The notes under the pieces are model-generated. The model was given only the letters and a program-made list of their open reading frames with translations. It had not been told where the DNA came from and searched no databases. Below are positions 11,006-18,129 of a stretch of DNA of 24,044 nucleotides, piece by piece (within the stretch, counting starts at the first letter, position 1; each line of letters begins with the position of its first letter). Origin of the DNA: Sphingomonas sp. (GTDB lineage Bacteria > Pseudomonadota > Alphaproteobacteria > Sphingomonadales > Sphingomonadaceae); NCBI GenBank assembly GCA_025935515.1, contig JAICVC010000011.1, positions 1-24,044 on the forward strand, given 5' to 3'. The translations under genes were made by a program, and so were the position numbers.

Positions 11006-11079
11006 CGTCATTGCGAGCGTAGCGAAGCAATCCAGACTCGCAACTGGATTGCCGCGGCGCTTCGCGCCTCGCAATGACG
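11006..11079. repeat. palindromic dispersed repeat (CGTCATTGCGAG...CTCGCAATGACG)
   Basis: Left arm 11006-11035 begins CGTCATTGCGAG and ends GCAATCCAG; right arm 11044-11079 begins CTGGATTGC and ends CTCGCAATGACG. The 12-bp outer arms are perfect inverted repeats and the inner CAATCCAG/CTGGATTG arms match too, with a variable middle rich in GCGAAGC/GCTTCGC. This is a repeat type widespread in alphaproteobacterial genomes and a frequent source of false ORFs. It fills almost all of the 76-bp gap between the hydroxybutyrate dehydrogenase stop and the DUF4893 start. Confidence 0.85.
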
Positions 11080-11081
11080 GT

Positions 11082-11849
11082 TCACGCGGCGGTCCAGCCC
11101 CCGTCCATGCTGAGGTTGGCGCCGGTGATCGACTTTGCCTCGTCGCGGCAGAGGAAGACCGCGAGCGCGGCCACCTCCTCGGGCGTCACGAACCGCTTGG
11201 TCGGCTGCGCGGCGAGGAGCACGTCGTTCATCACCTGCTCGCGTGTCAGGCCGCGCGCCTTCATCGTGTCGGGGATCTGCTTCTCGACCAACGTCGTCCA
11301 GACATAGCCGGGCGAGATGCAGTTGACCGTGATGCCGTCGCGCGCCGTCTCCAGCGCCACCGTCTTGGTGAAGCCGGCGATCCCGTGCTTGGCGGCGACA
11401 TAGGCGCTCTTGTTGGGCGAGGCGACCAGGCTGTGCGCGCTCGCCGTGTTGATGATCCGGCCCCATTGTTTCTGCTTCATGCCCGGCACCGCAAGCCGCG
11501 TCGTGTGGAAGGCCGACGAAAGGTTGATCGCGACGATCGCGTCCCATTTCTCCGGCGGGAACTCGTCGACCGGAGACACGTGCTGGATACCGGCATTGTT
11601 GACGAGGATGTCGGGCCCGCCGAACTCTTCGGCGCAGCGTTTCATCATGCGTTCGATCTCGGCCGGCTCGGACATGTCGGCGCGGTCGTGGACCGCGCCG
11701 AGCTCCTGGCACTCGCGTTCGATGTCGGCGGCCTCGCCGAAACCGTTGATCATAACCTTCGCCCCTTCGGCGGCGAGCGCCCTGGCGATGGCGAGGCCTA
11801 TGCCCGACGTCGAACCGGTAACGAGCGCAACTTTGCCTTCAAGGACCAT
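11082..11849 (-). CDS. bdhA: 3-hydroxybutyrate dehydrogenase (SDR family)
   Basis: 255-residue classical short-chain dehydrogenase. The NAD-binding TGSTSGIG lies at 11-18, NNAG at 84-87, and the catalytic tetrad is N109, S137, Y150 and K154 (YVAAK). The segments IINTASAHSLVASPNKSAY and AGFTKTVALETA, and the C-terminal GANLSMDGGWTA, are characteristic of D-3-hydroxybutyrate dehydrogenase, which interconverts 3-hydroxybutyrate and acetoacetate in ketone-body and polyhydroxybutyrate metabolism in the cytoplasm. The ATG at 11849 has AAGGAG 10 nt upstream. It is divergent from the zinc metallopeptidase and stands upstream of the DUF4893 and M20 genes, separated from them by the palindromic repeat. 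Family assignment is solid; substrate specificity is by similarity. Confidence 0.88.
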   Translation of the reverse strand: MVLEGKVALVTGSTSGIGLAIARALAAEGAKVMINGFGEAADIERECQELGAVHDRADMSEPAEIERMMKRCAEEFGGPDILVNNAGIQHVSPVDEFPPEKWDAIVAINLSSAFHTTRLAVPGMKQKQWGRIINTASAHSLVASPNKSAYVAAKHGIAGFTKTVALETARDGITVNCISPGYVWTTLVEKQIPDTMKARGLTREQVMNDVLLAAQPTKRFVTPEEVAALAVFLCRDEAKSITGANLSMDGGWTAA

Positions 11850-11896
11850 TGCGGCGAGTCTCCTTTACGGGCCTCCCTCGCGGGCGGTGCCCTGAA

Positions 11897-11925
11897 TTGC
11901 AACCGCCAGCCCTCCCAAGCATTAC
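11897..11925 (+). promoter_or_regulatory. candidate promoter of the zinc metallopeptidase gene
   Basis: TTGCAA (11897-11902) and CATTAC (11920-11925) are separated by 17 bp in the 99-bp divergent gap, placing transcription start about 17 bp before the ATG. The -10 matches the consensus at only three positions. The AGGAGGA ribosome binding site downstream is strong. Confidence 0.3.
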
Positions 11926-11948
11926 GGCTGTGCAACAGGAGGAAGCTG

Positions 11949-12836
11949 ATGCGGCTGGGTGATGGCGGCGACAATTTTGAGGATCGCACCGGTCAAAGCA
12001 GCGGCGGCTTCGGGTTCGGCGGCGGCGGGGGCAACGCGCTCGGTTGCCTGCTGCCGCTCGTCGCGAGCCGTTTCGGGATTGTCGGGGTCGTCATCCTCCT
12101 GCTCGGCTATTGCGTCCTCACGCAAATGGGCGGCGGGGGCGGTGGGTTGATCCCAACGGGAACTCCCACGAGCGCGCCGACCGGGCAATCGACCCTGTCG
12201 CCGGAAAACCGCCGCCTGCTGTCGAGCGCGGTCGCCTCGACGAACACCGTCTGGGGCCAGATCTTCAACCGTTCAGGCGCGCGCTACACCCCGCCGCGGC
12301 TGGTCGCCTATACGCGGGGCACGCAGACCGCCTGCGGCGCCGGGCAGGCGGCGATGGGGCCGTTCTACTGCCCGAACGACCAGCGGATCTATATCGACCC
12401 GGAGTTCTTCACCGAACTCAGCCGCAGGTTCGGCGCGCCGGGTGATTTCGCCCAATATTACGTGATCGCCCATGAGGTTGGGCATCATATCCAAAACCTC
12501 GAAGGCACGCTCGAGCAGGCGCACAATGCACAGGCGCGGGCCAGCGAGGCCGAAGGCAATGCGACGCAGGTGAAAGTCGAGCTCCAGGCCGACTGCTATG
12601 CCGGGGTATGGGCGGCGAACGCCAAGGATCCGCAGGGCCGGGCGGCGCTCGAACCCGGTGACGTCGAGGAAGGCATGCGGGCCGCCGAGGCGATCGGCGA
12701 CGACACGCTCCAGCGCCGGAGCCAGGGCATGGTCGTTCCGGAAAGCTTTACACACGGCACGTCGGCGCAGCGCATGAATGCGCTGCAGACCGGTCTGCGG
12801 TCGGGCGATCCGGCTGCCTGCAAATTCAACGGCTAG
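11949..12836 (+). CDS. YpfJ-family neutral zinc metallopeptidase, membrane-anchored
   Basis: 295 residues of the putative neutral zinc metallopeptidase family (YpfJ type). The frame is open far upstream, but the ATG at 11949 follows a near-perfect AGGAGGA and matches the usual N-terminus MRLGD...DNFEDR. A glycine-rich segment (about 18-30) is followed by one transmembrane helix (about 35-58), so the catalytic part faces the periplasm. The zinc motif HEVGHH gives H175, E176 and H179, and E211 in ELQADCYAGVWA is the probable third ligand; all key residues are present. Two cysteine pairs lie in the outer domain. The biological substrate of the family is unknown. The stop overlaps the convergent oxidoreductase stop at a CTAG. 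Confidence 0.92.
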   Translation: MRLGDGGDNFEDRTGQSSGGFGFGGGGGNALGCLLPLVASRFGIVGVVILLLGYCVLTQMGGGGGGLIPTGTPTSAPTGQSTLSPENRRLLSSAVASTNTVWGQIFNRSGARYTPPRLVAYTRGTQTACGAGQAAMGPFYCPNDQRIYIDPEFFTELSRRFGAPGDFAQYYVIAHEVGHHIQNLEGTLEQAHNAQARASEAEGNATQVKVELQADCYAGVWAANAKDPQGRAALEPGDVEEGMRAAEAIGDDTLQRRSQGMVVPESFTHGTSAQRMNALQTGLRSGDPAACKFNG

Positions 12837-13819
12837 AGCCGGACCAGCATCTTTCCGGTATTGGCGCCTTCGAACAGGCCGAGGAAAGCGTCAGCGGTGT
12901 TGTCGAGCCCGTCGACGACGGTTTCGCGCGATTTGACGGTGCCGTCCGCAACCCACGGGCCCATCTCCGCATAGAATTCGGGCAACCGCGGGAAATAGTC
13001 GAAGACGATGAAGCCCTTGAGCCGGATGCGCGCGGCGATGACGCGCATGATGAAACGGAGGCTCGTCGGCTGGCCCGTGTTGTACCCTTCGATCATGCCG
13101 CAAATGGCGAAGCGGGCGTTGTTCCGCGCAAGCGCGAGGGCCGCATCGAGGTGGTCGCCGCCGACATTGTCGAAATAGACGTCGATTCCGTCGGGCGCCG
13201 CTGCGGCGAGGCTCTTGAGGATCGGTCCGGTCTTGTAGTCGATGACGTGATCGGCGCCGAGCGAGCGGACGAAGCCGCACTTGTCCGGCCCGCCGACCGA
13301 TCCGACCACGGTCATGCCCTTGGCCTTGGCAACCTGGACCACGACCGAGCCGACCGCGCCAGCCGCGGCGGAGACGAAAACCACGTCTCCGGCCTTCGCG
13401 GTGGCCGCGTCGAGCAGGCCAAAATAGGCAGTGATGCCGGTGACCCCGAGGACGCCAAGGAACTGTTCGGGAGGCGCCCCGAGACCGGGCAGCTTCTGCG
13501 CGGTCCGCGCGGCCACCACCGCCTCGTCGCGCCAGCCCGCCATGTGCTGGACGAGGTCGCCGGGTGCGAAGCCCTCGGCCCTGCTTTCGATCACCTCGCC
13601 GATGGCGCCGCCGTCCATCGGCTCGCCAACCTGGAATGGAGGGACATAGCTTTTCACGTCATTCATCCGCCCGCGCATGTACGGGTCGACCGACAGCCAG
13701 CGGTTGCGAACGCGCAGGCAGCCTTCGCCGAGCGGCGGCAGCTCGACGTCCTTGAGCTCGAAATTGTCGAGGGTCGGCATGCCGCTCGGGCGGCTCTTGA
13801 GGTGCCAGGCGCGGGCCAT
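12833..13819 (-). CDS. NADP-dependent MDR oxidoreductase (CurA / prostaglandin-reductase-like)
   Basis: 328-residue medium-chain dehydrogenase/reductase of the zinc-free leukotriene B4 dehydrogenase / CurA group, which reduces alpha,beta-unsaturated ketones and aldehydes with NADPH. Typical segments are LSVDPYMRGRM (42-52), LGVTGITAYFGL (124-135), the nucleotide-binding AAAGAVGS (151-158), YFDNVGGDHLDAAL and the NARFAICGMI segment. The structural-zinc cysteines of true alcohol dehydrogenases are absent, as expected. The ATG at 13819 has AGGAGG 7 nt upstream. It appears monocistronic and converges on the metallopeptidase gene. The physiological substrate is unknown; detoxification of reactive enals is a family-based guess. 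Confidence 0.9.
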   Translation of the reverse strand: MARAWHLKSRPSGMPTLDNFELKDVELPPLGEGCLRVRNRWLSVDPYMRGRMNDVKSYVPPFQVGEPMDGGAIGEVIESRAEGFAPGDLVQHMAGWRDEAVVAARTAQKLPGLGAPPEQFLGVLGVTGITAYFGLLDAATAKAGDVVFVSAAAGAVGSVVVQVAKAKGMTVVGSVGGPDKCGFVRSLGADHVIDYKTGPILKSLAAAAPDGIDVYFDNVGGDHLDAALALARNNARFAICGMIEGYNTGQPTSLRFIMRVIAARIRLKGFIVFDYFPRLPEFYAEMGPWVADGTVKSRETVVDGLDNTADAFLGLFEGANTGKMLVRL

Positions 13820-13867
13820 TGTCGTTCCTCCTGCTCAAGCGGCGCATAGGACTCGATCGCCCGGCAC

Positions 13868-13905
13868 GAAAGACCCGGCGGCGAAGGGGACGCACCGCCG
13901 GGTCT
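13868..13905 (-). terminator. intrinsic terminator of the DUF2171 gene
   Basis: AGACCCGGCGG (13871-13881) and CCGCCGGGTCT (13895-13905) form a perfect 11-bp stem with a 13-nt loop. On the minus strand it is followed by a short T run (TCTTTCG). It lies about 45 bp past the stop of the leftward DUF2171 gene. Confidence 0.6.
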
Positions 13906-13947
13906 GGATTGCCTCCCTCGCCTCGGGAGGCTCAGCTCACTACCGCG

Positions 13948-15006
13948 TCAACGGCGGTAGGTGCCCTCGAAGCTGCGATCGAGCATGCGCGGGCCCATCT
14001 CGCCCTGATCTTCGCGCTCGAACAGCGCGCGACTGCGGCTCTCGTCGCGCCAGCGTTTGCGGGCCTGGTCGGCCGAGCAATCGAGGATCACTCGGTCGCC
14101 GTCGACCCGGTCGATGTCGGAGCAGCTCAGCGAATGGTGGACGCCGCCGCTTTCCGGATCGGACTTGGTCAGGATGACGCGGTCGCCGGCGACCTTGTCG
14201 ACGGTGCCGACGTGCTGGTCGTCGCTGCCGACCACTTCCATGTGCTCGCGGATATTGCCGAGCAGGCCGCGCTTCTGCTGCCGGCGCTCGCGCCAGCTGC
14301 CGAATTCGCTTTCGAAGCGCGACTGGTTTTCGCGGCGATAGTCGTCATAGTCGCGGTCGAGCTCGCTCATTTGCCGATCGCGCCAGCTGCGGTAGTGCGG
14401 ATCTTCGTGGCGCGAACGGTCGGACCAGTCCGACGTCCCGGCGCGGCTGGTGTTGCGATATTCGTCGCGGCCCCATGGGCTTTGCGAGCGATCGAAGTCC
14501 CGGTCGCGCTCACCGAAGCCGCGTTCCGGGCGGCCGACCCCGCTGGCGGCGAAAAACTGGCCGGACTCGTGCTCGGCGCGGCCGTAATCGCCGGTCATCG
14601 GGCGGTAGCCACGCTCGCGATCCCAGTCGCGTTCGCGGTTGCCCGGGCCGGACAGCTCGCTGCGCCATGAGCGATTATAGTCGCGCTCGCCGAAACCGCC
14701 ACGTTCGTTCATCCCGCGGGTTTCGAACCAATTACGGCGGCCGCGGTCGCGGTCGTGATCATGCCGCTGGCTGCTGAAGCGGTCCTCGCGTTCGTCGCGC
14801 ATGCGGTCCTCGCGCCGCCGGCGTTCGGCGTCCTCGTCGCCGAACCAGGACGAAATCTCGTCGCCGGCGCGATCGAGGAACCCTCGTTCGTCGGGGTCGC
14901 CGCGGTCATTGCGCGGGCCGCGGTCGCGGTCGGCGAAGCGGTCGCGCTCGCGTCCCTCGGGCCATCGGGAACGTTCGTTTCGGCTGTCGTGGCGGTCATA
15001 GGCCAT
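13948..15006 (-). CDS. SWFGD-motif, DUF2171 domain protein with long charged disordered region
   Basis: 352 residues from the ATG at 15006, which has GGGAG 6 nt upstream; a longer frame to 15108 covers the promoter and is rejected. Residues about 1-250 are a low-complexity stretch dominated by R, D, E, G and S (RDRGPRNDRGD-like), with an early SWFGDEDAERRRREDR motif typical of sphingomonad stress-type proteins. The C-terminal part (GLLGNIREHMEVVGSDDQHVG onward) is a DUF2171 domain, small and PRC-barrel-like. There is no signal peptide or membrane helix, so it is probably cytoplasmic. Function is unknown. A consensus EcfG-type promoter lies 60-80 bp upstream, which suggests membership of the general stress response. 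The unusual composition also opens long false ORFs on the opposite strand. Confidence 0.85.
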   Translation of the reverse strand: MAYDRHDSRNERSRWPEGRERDRFADRDRGPRNDRGDPDERGFLDRAGDEISSWFGDEDAERRRREDRMRDEREDRFSSQRHDHDRDRGRRNWFETRGMNERGGFGERDYNRSWRSELSGPGNRERDWDRERGYRPMTGDYGRAEHESGQFFAASGVGRPERGFGERDRDFDRSQSPWGRDEYRNTSRAGTSDWSDRSRHEDPHYRSWRDRQMSELDRDYDDYRRENQSRFESEFGSWRERRQQKRGLLGNIREHMEVVGSDDQHVGTVDKVAGDRVILTKSDPESGGVHHSLSCSDIDRVDGDRVILDCSADQARKRWRDESRSRALFEREDQGEMGPRMLDRSFEGTYRR

Positions 15007-15028
15007 GGTAATCTCCCAGCAGGAACAA

Positions 15029-15047
15029 GGCCGGTCAGGCACCGGCC
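15029..15047 (-). other. small hairpin in the DUF2171 gene leader
   Basis: GGCCGGT/ACCGGCC forms a perfect 7-bp stem with a 5-nt loop in the predicted 5' untranslated region, just upstream of the ribosome binding site. Its role is unknown. Confidence 0.35.
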
Positions 15048-15063
15048 GGAAACCATGGAAAGA

Positions 15064-15089
15064 AACGAACAGGCGCTCGCCGCCGTTCC
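15064..15089 (-). promoter_or_regulatory. EcfG-type general stress promoter (GGAAC-N17-CGTT)
   Basis: On the minus strand GGAAC (15089-15085) and CGTT (15067-15064) are separated by exactly 17 bp. This matches the alphaproteobacterial EcfG (sigma-EcfG) consensus GGAAC-N16/17-CGTT without a mismatch. It is correctly oriented and about 58 bp before the DUF2171 start. I found no other perfect match in the window. Confidence 0.7.
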
Positions 15090-15159
15090 GGTCGTAACGG
15101 GGCGACAAGGACCCAAATCGGCGGGCCGACGCTCAGGCGGGACAGGCGATTGCGCAGGC

Positions 15160-15183
15160 AAAAAATCGCGGCTAGGGAGCCGC
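15160..15183 (-). terminator. intrinsic terminator for leftward transcription past the tRNA
   Basis: On the minus strand GCGGCT/AGCCGC forms a 6-bp stem with a CCCT loop (15183-15168) followed by GA and six Ts (15165-15160). The nearest upstream leftward gene is the binding protein ending at 15309, so its transcript would run antisense through tRNA-Ala before stopping here. Confidence 0.5.
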
Positions 15184-15191
15184 TTCCCGAG

Positions 15192-15212
15192 CGGCCCGAT
15201 CCCATCGGGCCG
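15192..15212. other. perfect 9-bp palindrome upstream of tRNA-Ala
   Basis: CGGCCCGAT and ATCGGGCCG form a perfect stem with a CCC loop, ending 18 bp before the tRNA. It could fold in the tRNA leader or be a processing signal. A possible promoter TTGCGC-N17-TAGGGA (15150-15178) lies just upstream but overlaps the leftward terminator and is weak. Confidence 0.4.
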
Positions 15213-15230
15213 GCGTCCGGCTGGAGGCGC

Positions 15231-15306
15231 GGGGCTGTAGCTCAGATGGGAGAGCGCTGCAATCGCACTGCAGAGGTCAGGGGTTCGATTCCCCTCAGCT
15301 CCACCA
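15231..15306 (+). tRNA. tRNA-Ala (anticodon CGC), CCA encoded
   Basis: 76 nt fold as a complete cloverleaf. The acceptor stem GGGGCTG pairs with CAGCTCC and includes the G3-U70 wobble pair that identifies alanine tRNAs. The anticodon stem CTGCA/TGCAG encloses ATCGCAC, giving anticodon CGC (codon GCG). The T arm is AGGGG-TTCGATT-CCCCT. The discriminator A is followed by an encoded CCA at 15304-15306. The binding-protein gene ends only 3 bp further on the opposite strand. Confidence 0.97.
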
Positions 15307-15308
15307 GC

Positions 15309-16103
15309 CTAGTCTCCCTGCACAACCGGCACGTGATAGGCTGCCAAGAGCTTCCGGATGTCGCGTGAGCGGCGAACCAGCACTCGGTCAATGTCCTTGA
15401 GCAGCTTGCGGTTGTCCTTCTGGACCCCGACCGAGACGTCGAACTGCATCGGCCATTGCTGGTCGGCAAGCCACGGGGTCACCGGTTCGAGCCGCAGCGG
15501 CACCGGCGACCTGGCGGCGAAATAGCCGGCGAGGGGGCCCCAGACGAGCGCCACGTCGACCTCCCCCCGTTCGACCGCCTGGACGACTTGGGAGGGCGGG
15601 TCCGGCGCCGCATAGTCGCCGTACAGCATGTAGCCGCGGACGTTGCCGACGACCCCCCGCACGGCGAGCGCGTGAGCGGGAGGCGTGTTGCTGGCATCGT
15701 CGCCGACCAGCTGGACTCCGATCTTCAGCGACTTGAGGCGCGGATCGTCGAGCGTCAGTCCGGCGAGGTTCGCCTCGCGCCGGGTGACGAACATGTAGGT
15801 GGAGCGGTAATAGGGGCGGCTGGTCGCGACCATTTCGACGTTGCTGGCGATGCCGGGCCAGAAATCGCACTTCCGATCATTGAGCGTGTTGCGGACATAG
15901 CCGCGGCGCTGCGCCCACCAGATGTAGACGAGTTTGGCGTGGAGGTCGGAGGCGATCAGCTCGGCGAGCTTGTTCTCGAATCCCTCACCGACCTGGTTGG
16001 AGAAGGGGAGGTTGTTGGGATCGGCGCAGGCGATGAGGGTCGGTTGCGGCACCAGGCTGCATGAGCCCAGCAGCAGTGCTGCGAAGGCTGCCAGCGGCCT
16101 CAT
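15309..16103 (-). CDS. quinoprotein dehydrogenase-associated periplasmic substrate-binding protein (MoxJ/XoxJ-like)
   Basis: 264 residues of the extracellular solute-binding family 3 fold, of the type annotated as quinoprotein dehydrogenase-associated putative ABC-transporter binding protein, related to MoxJ/XoxJ, which serve PQQ-dependent alcohol dehydrogenases in the periplasm. Supporting segments are LIACADPNNLPFSN, GFENKLAELIA, YIWWAQRRGYVRNTL, CDFWPGI and SRPYYRSTYMFVTR. The N-terminus has a lipoprotein-like signal ending LGSC (C15). The ATG at 16103 is preferred over the in-frame start at 16274 because it overlaps the beta-propeller stop in ATGA and opens the signal. The two genes form a coupled unit. 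No dehydrogenase, cytochrome or transporter gene is adjacent, so its partner lies elsewhere. Confidence 0.85.
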   Translation of the reverse strand: MRPLAAFAALLLGSCSLVPQPTLIACADPNNLPFSNQVGEGFENKLAELIASDLHAKLVYIWWAQRRGYVRNTLNDRKCDFWPGIASNVEMVATSRPYYRSTYMFVTRREANLAGLTLDDPRLKSLKIGVQLVGDDASNTPPAHALAVRGVVGNVRGYMLYGDYAAPDPPSQVVQAVERGEVDVALVWGPLAGYFAARSPVPLRLEPVTPWLADQQWPMQFDVSVGVQKDNRKLLKDIDRVLVRRSRDIRKLLAAYHVPVVQGD

Positions 16104-17074
16104 CGCGGCGCCGCGATCGCGCCCCACGGCTTGCCGCCGAGCTTCACGGTCGCGATGACCTTGTTGGCGCGCAAGTCGATGATTGTCAGCGTGCCCGCGA
16201 GCCCGCTGGCCGCATAGAGCCGGGTTTCGTCGGGCGAGAGGCCGATGCCCCAGGTGCGAAGGCCCGTCGGCCACCAGCGCAGGACGCGCCCGCTGACCGG
16301 ATCGAGCTCCGCGACGCGGTTGGCGCGGCCCATCGCGACATAGACTCGAGACTGATCTTTGACCGCCCGCATCTCGACCGCTTGCACCGGCTCGTCGATG
16401 TCGAAGCTTTGGGTGAGGTCGATGGTGCGGACGAGCTTGCGGGTCGCAGCGTCGAACACGCTGATCGTCCCGCGCTGCTCGGACGACACCCAGACCTCGC
16501 GGCCGCCGTTCAGGAACAGGACGAAGCGCGGGCGGCTGCCGACCGGCATGTTGCCAAGCAGCTTGCCGGTCGCGGTGTCGATGAAATGGGCGAGGTTGGC
16601 GACTTCGGACGTCGCGACAACCAGCTTGCCCTCGGGGCTGACTCCGACCCCTTCCGGCTCGGGGCCAACCGCGACTTCGCGGGTGATCCTGCCGCTGTCG
16701 AGGTCGAGGAAAGAGACCGCGCTGTCGTCCTCGTTGGCGACGTAGGCGATGCGGCCGTCGGGGCCGATCGCGAAGCGCTCGGGGTCAGTGCCCGAGCCGT
16801 AGGTTCGCACGAGCTTGCGGCTGCGGATGTCCCAGGCCTCGATCCGGTTGGCGTTGGAGGCGGCGACGTAGAGCGTCTCGCGGTCGGGCGAGAACTCCAT
16901 CCCGCGCGGCCGCGGCCCCGTCGCAAGCTGGCCCTCGACCCTGCCGGTCGCGCCATCGACCAGCGTCACGCCGCCGGTTTCGTTAGACACGAAGACGAGG
17001 TCATTCGACGGCCGGCGATCCGGCGCGCAAGACGCCAGCACCATCACAAGCGCGGCGAGGATCAGGCGCTTCAT
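16100..17074 (-). CDS. PQQ-dependent catabolism-associated beta-propeller lipoprotein (YVTN repeats)
   Basis: 324 residues made almost wholly of YVTN-type beta-propeller blades (LVFVSNETGGVTLVDGATG, LYVAASNANRIEAWD, IAYVANEDDSAVSFLDL, LVVATSEVANLAHFID, VWVSSEQRGTISVFD, LYAASGLAGTLTIIDL), about seven blades. A signal peptide with lipobox VLASC places it in the periplasm as a lipoprotein. Sequence and pairing with the MoxJ-like gene match the PQQ-dependent catabolism-associated beta-propeller family, found beside PQQ alcohol dehydrogenases; its molecular role is unproven. The ATG at 17074 has only a weak ribosome binding site (GATGGG). The frameshifted L,D-transpeptidase ends 51 bp upstream on the same strand. 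Confidence 0.85.
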   Translation of the reverse strand: MKRLILAALVMVLASCAPDRRPSNDLVFVSNETGGVTLVDGATGRVEGQLATGPRPRGMEFSPDRETLYVAASNANRIEAWDIRSRKLVRTYGSGTDPERFAIGPDGRIAYVANEDDSAVSFLDLDSGRITREVAVGPEPEGVGVSPEGKLVVATSEVANLAHFIDTATGKLLGNMPVGSRPRFVLFLNGGREVWVSSEQRGTISVFDAATRKLVRTIDLTQSFDIDEPVQAVEMRAVKDQSRVYVAMGRANRVAELDPVSGRVLRWWPTGLRTWGIGLSPDETRLYAASGLAGTLTIIDLRANKVIATVKLGGKPWGAIAAPR

Positions 17075-17125
17075 GCGCCCATCAGTAGCGCCTCAGCGCG
17101 AGAGGTTAAGTGACAAGCCGCAAAA

Positions 17126-18129
17126 TCAGTCGTTCGCTTCCTCGGCGTCGATCACGGTCGTCTGCAGCCCGGTCGAGGCGGCATCGACCGCGGCCTGGGT
17201 AACCAGCACCGTGGTCCCGGGCGCGATCACCGAGCGCATCCCGGCGACGAAAGCCGCCGGCAGGTGCATCTGCTCGACCCGTTCGGTGGAGATGATCTCG
17301 GCGCTTTCCCCGGTGAGGTCGGACACGCCGACTTGGATCCACTGCGGCCGCGGGCCGCCGGCCAGGGTCATCACCTGCGGCTTGCTGGTCTGCTGCGAGA
17401 CCATCGCGTGGGCGCGGCCGATCTCGATGCGTTGCGCAGGACGACGACCTGCTGGTCGCCGGTCGAGACGATGATCGACACCGGGCCCGACGGCGCGGCG
17501 GCGGGGTTCCAGGTGAACGAACCCTCGGGCGTCAGCACGCTCGCCGGAGCCGGCGTGACTCCCGCCATCGCGGGCGCCAGCACGCCCGCGGCCGGGCGCT
17601 TGACCGGGTCCTCATGGCCGCCGGCGATCACCACCGTCCCACCCATCGGAGTCACCTCGAACAGCTTCTTCGCGAACTCCATCGGCAGCCGGACGCAGCC
17701 GTGGCTGGCAGGAAAGCCCGGGAGGTTGCCGGCATGGAGCGCGACGCCTTTCCAGGTCAGCCGCTGCTGATAGGGCATCCTGGCATCGTCATAGGTGCGC
17801 GAGCGGTGGTCCTTGTCCTTTTCGAGGATGGTGAAGACGCCGGTCGGTGTCTCATAGCCGTCCTTGCCCGAGGAGATGGTCGAGACGCCGATGCGGACGC
17901 CGTTGCGATAGACCGTCGCACGCTGCCGCCCGAGGTCGACATAGACCAGCACCGGGCCGTCTTTCGCGATCCGCGGCGCCCATACCCATTGGCCGGGCTC
18001 GAGCCTGTCGGCCTGCTTCGCCAGCTCGAGCTGGGCCGAGGCCGCCGCGCCCTGGGCGGGGAGCCGGGAGGAGGGCGCGGCAGCCAAGACGAGCGACGCT
18101 GCGAGGAGAAGCGAAGGCCTGGCGATCAT
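17126..18129 (-). pseudogene. L,D-transpeptidase (YkuD) with a frameshift near 17430
   Basis: The first part, from ATG 18129, has a signal peptide (residues 1-30) and a complete YkuD domain: H132 (ALHAGNLPGFP) and S142-H143-G144-C145-V-R147-L-P with the catalytic cysteine, the enzyme that makes 3-3 peptidoglycan cross-links or attaches proteins to peptidoglycan. After VVVLRN the frame breaks: it runs ASRSAAP... to a stop at 17371. One frame over, the sequence continues as IEIGRAHAMVSQQTSKPQVMTL and on to DAEEAND at 17126. Adding one C in the C run after 17430 (plus strand) would restore VLRNGIEIGRAHA and give a 334-residue protein. The break is beyond the catalytic domain, so a truncated enzyme could still work. 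A sequencing error cannot be excluded. Confidence 0.82.

Noticed and set aside
11005..11074. N-terminal extension of the DUF4893 gene (VASLDCFATLAMT)
   Set aside because: It is the translation of a dispersed palindrome; the true start opens a lipoprotein signal at 11005.
10917..11948. 344-codon extension upstream of the zinc metallopeptidase
   Set aside because: It runs antisense through the dehydrogenase gene; ATG 11949 has a near-perfect ribosome binding site.
13819..14670. Alanine/valine-rich plus-strand ORF opposite the DUF2171 gene
   Set aside because: It mirrors the repetitive Arg/Asp codons of the real gene and shows no domain or ribosome binding site.
16104..16274. 57-residue extension of the binding-protein gene
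   Set aside because: It lies wholly inside the beta-propeller gene and would hide the signal peptide; the ATGA overlap supports 16103.
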